This document shows, one piece after another, positions 1 through 5,729 of a DNA stretch of 7,534 bases. The notes beneath the pieces were generated by a model that saw only the letters and a list, made by a program, of their open reading frames with translations, did not search any database and had not been told where the DNA came from. The stretch's first letter is position 1. Every line of letters starts with the position of its first letter. The stretch comes from Thalassolituus sp. UBA1087 (GTDB lineage: Bacteria; Pseudomonadota; Gammaproteobacteria; Pseudomonadales; Oceanobacteraceae). Position numbers and translations under genes: made by a program. The stretch lies in contig DCCG01000031.1 of assembly GCA_002314145.1 (NCBI GenBank), positions 1-7,534 of the forward strand, read 5' to 3'.

Positions 1-90
1 CTTTTCCTGGCCGCGCGCCCGTGCGACATCCCTGTCGCTGTCCGCTCGCCGGGCATCCATGCCCGGCGGACCGGAAAAATCATCGTTCAT
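1..90 (-). CDS. Possible N-terminal fragment of an unknown protein, cut by the left edge
   Basis: Reading leftwards from an ATG at 90-88 there is an uninterrupted frame of 30 codons to the window edge, beginning MNDDFSGPPGMDARR and continuing rich in Arg, Asp and Ala. A good ribosome binding sequence, GGGAG, lies seven bases before the ATG (about 98-102). No family can be recognised from 30 residues, and no domain or signal peptide is visible. The stretch is clearly more GC-rich than the AT-rich spacer next to it (about 130-235), which fits the start of coding sequence. It includes a 10-bp inverted repeat (47-68). It could equally be a chance open frame; a plus-strand frame is also open here. 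The call rests on the ribosome binding site and the open frame only. Confidence 0.35.
   Translation of the reverse strand, partial: MNDDFSGPPGMDARRADSDRDVARARGQEK
47..68. repeat. Perfect 10-bp inverted repeat, 2-base spacer
   Basis: CGCCGGGCAT (47-56) and ATGCCCGGCG (59-68) are perfect reverse complements separated by CC. No T tract follows on either strand, so it does not read as an intrinsic terminator. It falls inside the possible partial CDS at the left edge. Confidence 0.6.
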
Positions 91-238
91 TTCGGCGCTC
101 CCAGATGCGAAGGATTGGCAACCTTAATGCCACTTTTCAATACAGCTAAGTCGTTGAATTTTAGTCAGACATATGAAATTCAGATTCGCAGTGAATTTGG
201 AATATCTCACAAAAATTTAAATAAAACTTGTGGGACAC

Positions 239-263
239 CAGTGGCAACACTGCCGGTTTTTTT
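239..263. terminator. Weak hairpin with T tract at the end of the permease gene
   Basis: CAGTG (239-243) and CACTG (248-252) pair around a GCAA loop. On the plus strand seven T follow (257-263) after four bases, and these overlap the permease stop codon. In the transcribed (minus) direction the hairpin follows the stop directly and is trailed by a T-rich stretch (about 209-228) after about ten bases. The stem has only five pairs, so termination efficiency is doubtful. Confidence 0.28.
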
Positions 264-1596
264 ATGTCTGCTGACCGCCGCCGGAGGCTTTTGCCGGGAA
301 TTTGGCAAAACCAAGTGCCCCAAGGGTTAACAGAATATAAATCACCAGCATAAAAATCATCTGTTCCGGATTGTCGCTGTACTCATATTTCAGAATCAGG
401 ACACCGCCGCCACTGAGCCCCACGATGGATAACAGGGTAAGAATGACGGAAGATCCGGTCAGATGGCGTATCCTGAAATTGGCATAGGCCATCAGCAGAG
501 AGACCAGCAGAAAGGTAACGCTGCCAAACTCCAGAATCACTTTCAGACCGCCGGCCAGAATCAATACCATCGCCAGCACGGCCATCATAATAATCGCCGT
601 CACCGGTATATTATTATTCCTGTGTGCCAGCAGCGGCGGAAAAAACCGGTCTCCGGCGATCACGGCGACCTGACGTGATGCCCCGAACAGAGTGCTGTTA
701 ATTGCACTGCTGGTCGCCAGCACGGCCCCCAGAATCACAATATCACTGCCCACCTGCCCTAATACATCCCCCGCTCCGGCTGCCAGCGCGTATTCTTCAT
801 TGGCGATAATATCGTCGAACGGAATGGCCAGAATTGCGGCCAGAGCAATGACCACATAAATCACCACTGCCATGGCAATGGCGGAATAGATCGCGCGGGG
901 AATATTTTTATCCGGCCGGTCCATCTCTTTCACGGCGTTAATCACCAGCTGGAAGCCTTCATAGGCAACAAAAGTCACCGCTGCCACCGTGAGTACATTC
1001 ATCCAGGAAAAAATGCGTTGTTGATGCTGAAACAGCTCAGACAGGCTGGTACTGCGGTGAGACAAGAGAACCATTGCAATAATCAGCAACAGGCCCACTT
1101 TGGTGTACACCATCAGATCTTCTATTTTGCCCATCCCGCGCACACTCCAGATATTCACCAGCGCAAACAGTGCAATAATGCCGCAGGCCACTGCTTTGCG
1201 GATGGCATCACTGTCGCCCCAGTCAACGCTGCTGAGGGCGTAGGAAGAAAAGGTATAAGCGTACAGCGCAATGGTGGCGATATAACCAAACACCACATAC
1301 CAGCCAATCAACGCTGCGGCTACGGGTGAGCGGGGAAATGTCCGTTTAAAAAAACCGTAGGTGGCACCTTCATCGCGGTAATAAACACCTAACTTCACGT
1401 AGGAATACGCCGCCAGGGCGGCGATCACACCACCGGCCAGAATAGCCAGCGGCGTGTATGGCCCGATCATGGCCACTGAGATTCCCAGAATGGTGAAGAT
1501 ACCACCACCAATCATGCCGCCCAGGGCAATGGCAATTAACTCAGGCAGGCCCAGGGCTTTTTTACCTGGTACAGAAGGCATTTCAGACGAGTTCAA
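262..1596 (-). CDS. APC-superfamily amino acid/polyamine permease
   Basis: This is a 444-residue inner-membrane protein built almost entirely of hydrophobic segments, consistent with the roughly 12 transmembrane helices of the amino acid-polyamine-organocation (APC) superfamily. The first helix carries the family signature GGMIGGGIF (residues 26-34), the unwound substrate-binding segment of LeuT-fold carriers. A second conserved region, FVAYEGFQ followed by KEMDRPDKNIPRAI (about 209-236), matches helix 6 and the loop after it. The family imports amino acids or related amines with a proton, or exchanges them. The substrate cannot be told from sequence, and no partner enzyme lies next to it. 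The start is a TTG at 1596-1594; GGAG lies 11 bases upstream (1608-1611), whereas the first internal ATG (residue 6, 1581-1579) has no such sequence. It lies 90 bases downstream of the methyltransferase gene on the same strand with no clear terminator between, so co-transcription is possible. Confidence 0.9.
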   Translation of the reverse strand: MNSSEMPSVPGKKALGLPELIAIALGGMIGGGIFTILGISVAMIGPYTPLAILAGGVIAALAAYSYVKLGVYYRDEGATYGFFKRTFPRSPVAAALIGWYVVFGYIATIALYAYTFSSYALSSVDWGDSDAIRKAVACGIIALFALVNIWSVRGMGKIEDLMVYTKVGLLLIIAMVLLSHRSTSLSELFQHQQRIFSWMNVLTVAAVTFVAYEGFQLVINAVKEMDRPDKNIPRAIYSAIAMAVVIYVVIALAAILAIPFDDIIANEEYALAAGAGDVLGQVGSDIVILGAVLATSSAINSTLFGASRQVAVIAGDRFFPPLLAHRNNNIPVTAIIMMAVLAMVLILAGGLKVILEFGSVTFLLVSLLMAYANFRIRHLTGSSVILTLLSIVGLSGGGVLILKYEYSDNPEQMIFMLVIYILLTLGALGFAKFPAKASGGGQQT

Positions 1597-1607
1597 TGGT
1601 TTCTTTT

Positions 1608-1611
1608 CTCC
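1608..1611 (-). promoter_or_regulatory. Ribosome binding site supporting a TTG start
   Basis: GGAG in minus-strand sense is 11 bases before the TTG at 1596. The alternative ATG at 1581 is preceded only by TTGAACTCGTCTGAA, which has no Shine-Dalgarno match. This favours the TTG, although the spacing is on the long side. Confidence 0.5.
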
Positions 1612-1662
1612 GGTGACGGCCTGCCGGGTTTGAGCACCACCCCATTACCTCAGCGCCGCTAA

Positions 1663-1682
1663 AGCAGTACCCCAGCAGTACC
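1663..1682. repeat. Tandem AGCAGTACC direct repeat; third copy at 2298-2306
   Basis: AGCAGTACC occurs at 1663-1671 and again at 1674-1682, an 11-base period, directly downstream of the methyltransferase stop codon. The same nonamer recurs at 2298-2306 on the other side of that gene, where it extends to AGCAGTACCG like the second copy. The meaning is unknown. Confidence 0.55.
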
Positions 1683-1686
1683 GCAA

Positions 1687-2199
1687 TCAGCTGCGTACCT
1701 GCAGATGATTGTTGTTGTCGCGGCTGGCGCGGATCAGTTCATTGCCGGATTTATCACTCTTCAGTCCCTGCTTGGCCATGCGGTCATACAACACCACATT
1801 CACCGTCGCGGCCAGGTTCATGCAGCCCACGGTGGGGACATAAACCACCTCATGGGCGGCATCCACAATGTCCTGTGGCAGATTGCCGTCTTCCGGACCA
1901 AACACATAGAGAGCGTCCTGCGGGTGCCGGAAATCCGGTAACGGGCAGGCGTTTTCGACCAGTTCAATGGCCACCAGACGGGTCGCCGGCGGCAGATCTT
2001 CAAGCACGGCGGTTATATCGTCCGTGTGTTCAACCCAGGCCTGGCGGTGAATTTTATTGGTATCTGTACGGTAACGCCGTGCGTTGTCATAGCGTTTACC
2101 TGTGTAATACAGGCCATCCGCCTGATAACAGCCTATTGCCCGCAGTGCGGAGCCCACATTGGTGACATCTTTGGGATTAATAAGCGCGATATGGATCAT
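1687..2199 (-). CDS. SpoU/TrmH-family RNA 2'-O-methyltransferase
   Basis: The 170-residue product is a single catalytic domain of the SpoU (SPOUT, trefoil-knot) class, which transfers methyl from S-adenosylmethionine to ribose 2'-OH in tRNA or rRNA. All three family motifs are visible: motif 1 NPKDVTNVGSALRAIG (8-23) with the invariant Asn14 and catalytic-type Arg20; motif 2 LYVFGPEDGNLP (97-108) with Glu103 in the usual FGxE position; and motif 3 GCMNLAATVNVVLYDR (125-140), which forms the knot and cofactor site. No N-terminal substrate-binding domain is present, so it is at the short end of the family, as for TrmL-like proteins, although the sequence is not a clear TrmL. The target nucleotide is therefore not assigned. 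It acts in the cytoplasm, normally as a dimer. The ATG at 2199 has only a weak AAGA before it and is preceded by a small hairpin. No functional link with the catabolic genes upstream is apparent. Confidence 0.88.
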   Translation of the reverse strand: MIHIALINPKDVTNVGSALRAIGCYQADGLYYTGKRYDNARRYRTDTNKIHRQAWVEHTDDITAVLEDLPPATRLVAIELVENACPLPDFRHPQDALYVFGPEDGNLPQDIVDAAHEVVYVPTVGCMNLAATVNVVLYDRMAKQGLKSDKSGNELIRASRDNNNHLQVRS

Positions 2200-2204
2200 G
2201 ATCT

Positions 2205-2229
2205 TGACGGCAATAACGGAATACCGTCA
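2205..2229 (-). promoter_or_regulatory. Hairpin just upstream of the methyltransferase start
   Basis: TGACGG (2205-2210) and CCGTCA (2224-2229) pair around a 13-base loop, ending five bases before the ATG at 2199. In the minus-strand mRNA it would hold the place where a ribosome binding site would sit, and the match to a Shine-Dalgarno sequence there is weak. It may tune translation, but six pairs could also arise by chance. Confidence 0.35.
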
Positions 2230-2231
2230 GT

Positions 2232-2266
2232 TTACCATGTTCCGGACAATGCGGTCAGACACTGAC
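2232..2266 (-). promoter_or_regulatory. Weak candidate promoter of the methyltransferase gene
   Basis: In minus-strand sense an extended -10 element, TGGTAAACT, lies near 2232-2240. CTGACC, a 4/6 match to the -35 box, lies 18 bases further up. The -35 half overlaps a small perfect inverted repeat, GTCAG-aca-CTGAC (2254-2266). This is the best match in the spacer but poor in absolute terms. Confidence 0.28.
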
Positions 2267-2292
2267 AGCAATACTCTGTCTCAGGGTCCGGT

Positions 2293-2320
2293 GGTTAAGC
2301 AGTACCGACTTAACTGGTAC
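2293..2320. repeat. Two interleaved inverted repeats
   Basis: GTTAAG (2293-2298) pairs with CTTAAC (2309-2314), and GTACC (2302-2306) pairs with GGTAC (2316-2320). The arms alternate, so as RNA the two helices are either mutually exclusive or form a pseudoknot. The first AGC of the 2298 nonamer repeat lies at the start of the loop. No role is assigned. Confidence 0.35.
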
Positions 2321-2339
2321 AGACTCAGCGTGAGGAATA

Positions 2340-2461
2340 AAAAGGCCTTCTGCTGTATGAGGTCGTGAACAGCGATACTGCCCGGCTGCTTCATCCACAA
2401 AGCAGCCGGGCTGTGTTCTGGTAAGCCCGGGTAACATCGTTACCTGCGCTCAGCAGAAGGC
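2340..2461 (-). ncRNA. Structured RNA element B: closed by an 11-bp stem, with two inner hairpins and a U tract
   Basis: GCCTTCTGCTG (2345-2355) and CAGCAGAAGGC (2451-2461) are perfect reverse complements about 95 bases apart. Nested between them are a strong 12-bp hairpin (2380-2391 with 2400-2411, eight-base loop, core GCCCGGCTGCTT) and a 6-bp hairpin GGTAAC-atc-GTTACC (2430-2444). The fold is therefore a three-way junction. In minus-strand sense the closing stem is followed by C and five T (2339-2343), as in a terminator. The element lies about 140 bases past the hydA stop. It could be part of the 3' untranslated region, a processed small RNA, a tandem terminator, or a small inverted-repeat mobile element. 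No coding frame of note was found in it. Confidence 0.5.
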
Positions 2462-2467
2462 AGAAAG

Positions 2468-2550
2468 AAAAAACCCTTTAACCAGACTCCCGCCACTGAC
2501 AAAGACGAAGTTCGCTCCGTCGCCGGCTTCGACCGTGCACGGCTAAAGGG
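2468..2550 (-). terminator. Structured element A downstream of hydA, ending in a U tract
   Basis: In minus-strand sense CCCTTTAGCC (2550-2541) pairs with GGTTAAAGGG (2483-2474) as ten pairs including one G-U, followed directly by six T (2473-2468). Inside is a second hairpin, GACGGAG (2521-2515) with CTTCGTC (2510-2504), also with one G-U, around a CGAA loop. Both G-U pairs would be A-C mismatches on the plus strand, so the structure fits RNA transcribed with hydA. It begins about 50 bases past the hydA stop. A long-looped stem with a U tract suggests either the hydA operon terminator or the 3' end of a small RNA. Confidence 0.5.
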
Positions 2551-2560
2551 AAAGCGGGTG

Positions 2561-2574
2561 CGGCATCCGTGCCG
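2561..2574 (-). other. Small hairpin after the hydA stop
   Basis: CGGCA (2561-2565) and TGCCG (2570-2574) enclose TCCG, 25 bases beyond the hydA stop codon in the direction of transcription. No T tract follows, so it is not a terminator by itself. It may protect the 3' end of the message. Confidence 0.35.
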
Positions 2575-2598
2575 GCAGCTAACTGAAAGAAGTGGCGT

Positions 2599-4038
2599 TT
2601 AACGCGCTACCGCTTTCGGTTCAGACAGTTCATTTTTACGTTTCAGCGCATCATAATAAGCGGCATACGGTGGGCGGTTAAAGTAGACGCCATCACCGGG
2701 CTGACCAATCACCTCACCATCTTTGTACACCACTTTACCGTTCACCAGGGTGCACACCGGGATACCCGTGACGGTCATGCCTTCAAAAATATTAAAGTCG
2801 ATTTTTGATTTATGGGTTTTCGCTGACAGGGTTTTCTTACCCTGAGGGTCCCACACCACGATATCCGCATCAGAGCCAACGGCGATGGTTCCTTTGCGCG
2901 GATAGACATTAAAAATCTGGGCAGCGTTAGTGGAAGTCACTGCGACAAATTCATTGGGGGTCATGCGTCCGGAATTAACGCCTTTCTCCCAGATGACCGA
3001 CATACGCTCTTCCACGCCGGCGGTGCCATTCGGAATTTTGGTAAAGTCATCTTTACCGGCCGCTTTCTGTTCCGCACAGAAGGCACAGTGATCCGTTGCC
3101 GTGGTATGCAGCGTTCCGGATTGCAAACCATGCCAGAGCGCATCCTGGTGACCTTTGGGACGGAACGGAGGGCTCATCACATGAGCTGCGGCACTGCCCC
3201 AGTCTTTATTCTGGTAAACACTGTCATCCAGCACCAGATGCCCGGCCAGACACTCACCATAGACGCGCTGTCCATTACTCTGCGCATAGCGGATCGCATC
3301 GACCGTCTGTTCGGCGGATACGTGCACGATATAAATAGGCGCACCCAGTGTGTCGGCAACGGTAATTGCACGATGGGCAGCTTCGCTTTCAACAATAGGC
3401 GGACGTGACATCGGATGAGCTTCCGGACCTGTCATGCCTTTTTCCAGCATCTGATTCTGCAGGTGATAAACCAGCTCGCCGTTTTCCGCATGCACGGTCG
3501 GCATAGCCCCCAGTTCCAGACAACGACCGAAACTGGCGACCAGAATGTCATCGGTGCACATAATGGCATTTTTATAAGCCATAAAATGCTTGAAACTATT
3601 AACGCCGTAATTCTCAACCAGCTCGCCCATATCTTTATGGACGCTGTCATCCCACCAGGTAATGGCCACATGGAAGCTGTAGTTAGCAACCGAGGTTTCC
3701 GCCCAGCCACGCCATTTTTTATAGGCGTCCATTAAGGGTTCCTGTGGCGATGGAATAACAAAATCAATAATCGACGTAGTACCACCGGCCACCGCAGCGG
3801 ACGTGCCGGATTCAAAATCGTCAATGGTCACCGTCCCCATAAAAGGAAAGTTCATATGGGTGTGAGGATCAATTCCCCCCGGCATGACGTATTGGCCACC
3901 GGCATCCACAACATCGGTACCGGCCGGAACATCGATATCGTCACCGATAGCGACAATTTTGCCGTTATCACATAAAACATCAGCGCGATAAGTCAGTTCG
4001 TGGGTGACAACGGTCCCGCCTTTAATCAGCGTCGGCAT
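2599..4038 (-). CDS. hydA: Dihydropyrimidinase (D-hydantoinase family)
   Basis: The 479-residue cytosolic amidohydrolase opens the ring of 5,6-dihydrouracil or dihydrothymine to N-carbamoyl-beta-alanine or its methyl analogue; many members also open 5-substituted hydantoins. The binuclear zinc site is complete: HTH at His59/His61, the carbamylated lysine Lys150 in NSFKHFMAY, His183 in VHAEN, His239 in IVHVS, and Asp316 in TDHCAF. Substrate-binding residues of the family are also present: Tyr155, Ser289 in MSPPFR, and Asn337 in IPNGTAGVEERM. Length and the C-terminal beta-domain segment (GTIAVGSDADIVVWDP) are typical. The ATG at 4038 is preceded at good spacing by GGAGAG. It is the last gene of the cluster, 70 bases after the NCS1 transporter gene, and its product is the substrate of the amidohydrolase encoded first. 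Dihydropyrimidinase and hydantoinase activity cannot be separated by sequence alone. Confidence 0.95.
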   Translation of the reverse strand: MPTLIKGGTVVTHELTYRADVLCDNGKIVAIGDDIDVPAGTDVVDAGGQYVMPGGIDPHTHMNFPFMGTVTIDDFESGTSAAVAGGTTSIIDFVIPSPQEPLMDAYKKWRGWAETSVANYSFHVAITWWDDSVHKDMGELVENYGVNSFKHFMAYKNAIMCTDDILVASFGRCLELGAMPTVHAENGELVYHLQNQMLEKGMTGPEAHPMSRPPIVESEAAHRAITVADTLGAPIYIVHVSAEQTVDAIRYAQSNGQRVYGECLAGHLVLDDSVYQNKDWGSAAAHVMSPPFRPKGHQDALWHGLQSGTLHTTATDHCAFCAEQKAAGKDDFTKIPNGTAGVEERMSVIWEKGVNSGRMTPNEFVAVTSTNAAQIFNVYPRKGTIAVGSDADIVVWDPQGKKTLSAKTHKSKIDFNIFEGMTVTGIPVCTLVNGKVVYKDGEVIGQPGDGVYFNRPPYAAYYDALKRKNELSEPKAVAR

Positions 4039-4053
4039 AATTTCTCTCCGCGA

Positions 4054-4067
4054 TTATTAGTGTCTTG
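4054..4067 (-). promoter_or_regulatory. Shared leader motif CAAGACACTAATAA upstream of hydA
   Basis: In minus-strand sense this 14-mer lies just before the hydA ribosome binding site. It differs at one base from CAAGATACTAATAA at 5612-5625 before the transporter gene. In both places it sits between a GC-rich hairpin and the start codon. It could be a binding site in the mRNA for a regulator or processing factor, or a remnant of duplication. Confidence 0.4.
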
Positions 4068-4070
4068 AAC

Positions 4071-4096
4071 AGCCCGGGATAATTAATCACCGGGCT
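4071..4096 (-). other. Intercistronic hairpin between the transporter gene and hydA
   Basis: AGCCCGG (4071-4077) pairs with CCGGGCT (4090-4096) around a 12-base AT-rich loop. No T tract follows in the direction of transcription, so it is more likely an RNA-stability or partial-attenuation element than a terminator. Confidence 0.5.
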
Positions 4097-4108
4097 TTGA
4101 TTGATCAT

Positions 4109-5590
4109 TTACTGAGCGGCAGCAGGCTGACCCTGAGGTTGCAGAGCGCGCGCGGCGAAGTAGTAAACGATGGCGCCTGAAATAGCACCGGTAAACCAGC
4201 CATAGTCGTAGAACCAGCTCATAAAGCCTGTGGTGATCGCAATAATGGTCAGCAGTACCGGAACACCAAAGGCGATAAAGCCAGCCCAGTTAACCATCGG
4301 ATAATCACCGCCGTCTTTGTACAGAGACACCAGGTCCAGGTTCTGATTTTTAATCATGAAGTAATCCACCATCATGATGCCGGCAATCGGACCCAGCAGA
4401 CTGGAATAGCCCAGCAGCCAGTTGGAATACATGCTTTCAACACTGACATCGGATTCCAGCAGCCCTGCTTTTTTCAGCAGCTCCCAGCCCATCAGTAATA
4501 CACCGATCAGACCAGTCAGCAGTACGCCCCGGGTGTTGTTAATGTATTTAGGTGCGATGTTCTGGAAATCGTTGGTCGGAGACACAACGTTGGCTGCGGT
4601 GTTAGTGGATACCGTGGCGATAATGATCAGCACCATGGCAATAAATACCCAGAACGGGCTGTCGATTTTACCGATCAGAGAAATCGGATCGGATACTGTT
4701 TCACCCACCAGAACCGGCGATGCAGCCGTCATGATGACGCCCAGAGCAGCAAACAGGAACATAGTTACCGGCAAACCAACGATCTGACCGACCACCTGAT
4801 CTTTCTGTGATTTGGCGTAACGGCTGAAATCCGGAATGTTAAGAGACAGCGTGGCCCAGAAGCCCACCATCGCAGTCAGGCCACCCATAAAGTAACCGAA
4901 GAAACCGGCATCTTCCGGACGGTTAGCCGGTGTCGCCAGAACTTCAGACACAGACACCTTACCGGATGCCCAGAACAGCAGACCAAGACCCACGGCCAGC
5001 AACAGAGGCGCGGCCAGGGTTTCCATCCATTTAATGGATTCAGAACCTTTGATAACCACGGCAATATTGAGTGCCCAGAAAACAAAAAAGCCGATGACTT
5101 CACCCACGCCACCCAGGCTGGCCCAGCCATCAGATACTGCTGACAGCATCAGGTGAATCGCCAGACCGCCGAACATGGTCTGAATACCGAACCAGCCACA
5201 GGCCACCAGACCACGGATCAGGCAGGGAACATTCGACCCCACAATACCGAAAGACGAACGCAGCAACACCGGAAACGGAATACCGTATTTGGTGCCGGGA
5301 AAAGCATTAAGTGTCAGTGGCAGCAATAATACGATGTTAGCCAACAGAATGGTGATCAGTGCTTCAGTCACTGAAAGACCAAAGAAAGCAGTCAAAACAC
5401 CACCGAGTGTGTAAGTCGGCACACAGATGGCCATCCCCACCCACAGAGCTGCAATATTCAGTTTTGACCAGGTACGTTCCTTGATTTCAGTCGGTGCCAG
5501 GTCGTCGTTATAAAAGGTTGAAGATTCCAGATCGGAGCCTACTTCGAGTTCATAGAACTCTTCCACCTTGACGGATTTACTGGTCGTCAT
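4109..5590 (-). CDS. NCS1-family nucleobase/hydantoin:cation symporter
   Basis: The 493-residue inner-membrane transporter belongs to nucleobase:cation symporter family 1 (LeuT fold, 12 helices expected). The cytoplasmic N-terminus ends in the typical ERTWSKLNIAALWVGMAICV (38-57). Family features follow: GIPFPVLLRSSFG (103-115), then CGWFGIQTMFGG (131-142), where Trp133 and Gln137 have the same spacing as Trp117 and Gln121 of the hydantoin carrier Mhp1; FWATLSLNIPDFSRYAK (244-260) with Trp245 in the place of Mhp1 Trp220; and STNTAANVVSPTND (328-341), the counterpart of the segment holding Mhp1 Asn318. The substrate is probably uracil, a dihydropyrimidine, hydantoin or allantoin; the position between the two ring-degrading enzymes favours a cyclic ureide. 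The ATG at 5590 is preceded at five bases by GAGAGG. Full length, no defects seen. Exact substrate and coupling ion are not shown by sequence. Confidence 0.93.
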   Translation of the reverse strand: MTTSKSVKVEEFYELEVGSDLESSTFYNDDLAPTEIKERTWSKLNIAALWVGMAICVPTYTLGGVLTAFFGLSVTEALITILLANIVLLLPLTLNAFPGTKYGIPFPVLLRSSFGIVGSNVPCLIRGLVACGWFGIQTMFGGLAIHLMLSAVSDGWASLGGVGEVIGFFVFWALNIAVVIKGSESIKWMETLAAPLLLAVGLGLLFWASGKVSVSEVLATPANRPEDAGFFGYFMGGLTAMVGFWATLSLNIPDFSRYAKSQKDQVVGQIVGLPVTMFLFAALGVIMTAASPVLVGETVSDPISLIGKIDSPFWVFIAMVLIIIATVSTNTAANVVSPTNDFQNIAPKYINNTRGVLLTGLIGVLLMGWELLKKAGLLESDVSVESMYSNWLLGYSSLLGPIAGIMMVDYFMIKNQNLDLVSLYKDGGDYPMVNWAGFIAFGVPVLLTIIAITTGFMSWFYDYGWFTGAISGAIVYYFAARALQPQGQPAAAQ

Positions 5591-5611
5591 ATTAGCCTCT
5601 CGTTTTAAAGG

Positions 5612-5625
5612 TTATTAGTATCTTG
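5612..5625 (-). promoter_or_regulatory. Shared leader motif CAAGATACTAATAA upstream of the transporter gene
   Basis: This is the counterpart of the motif at 4054-4067, 13 of 14 bases identical in the same strand sense. It lies 22 bases above the start codon and ten bases after the intercistronic hairpin at 5636-5658. The repeat of both elements and their order suggests a common post-transcriptional function. Confidence 0.4.
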
Positions 5626-5635
5626 TTCATTGTTT

Positions 5636-5658
5636 ATAGCCGGATTATATCCGGCTAT
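5636..5658 (-). other. Perfect 10-bp hairpin between the amidohydrolase and transporter genes
   Basis: ATAGCCGGAT (5636-5645) and ATCCGGCTAT (5649-5658) are perfect reverse complements with a three-base spacer. No T tract follows in the direction of transcription. In minus-strand sense the apex reads TATAAT, a perfect -10 hexamer, but no acceptable -35 box is present at the proper distance. An RNA-stability element is the more likely reading; a weak internal promoter cannot be excluded. Confidence 0.55.
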
Positions 5659-5729
5659 TCCCCTACCGTTTTTTGTGCTTAATTGATATTACAGACGAAC
5701 TGATTGTTATTAATTGTTGTTTACCGCTT

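Noticed and set aside
1..330. Plus-strand frame open from the left edge to a stop at 328-330
   Set aside because: Its last third is antisense to the permease C-terminus, the rest spans an AT-rich spacer, and the translation resembles no known protein.
2474..2598. Integron attC-like site suggested by inverted repeats and AAC/GTT pairs
   Set aside because: The terminal RYYYAAC and GTTRRRY boxes are not present in the required form, and no integrase or cassette structure is nearby.
4097..4106. TTGATTGATCA as an FNR/CRP-like site
   Set aside because: The half-site spacing does not fit TTGAT-N4-ATCAA, and the position is intercistronic.
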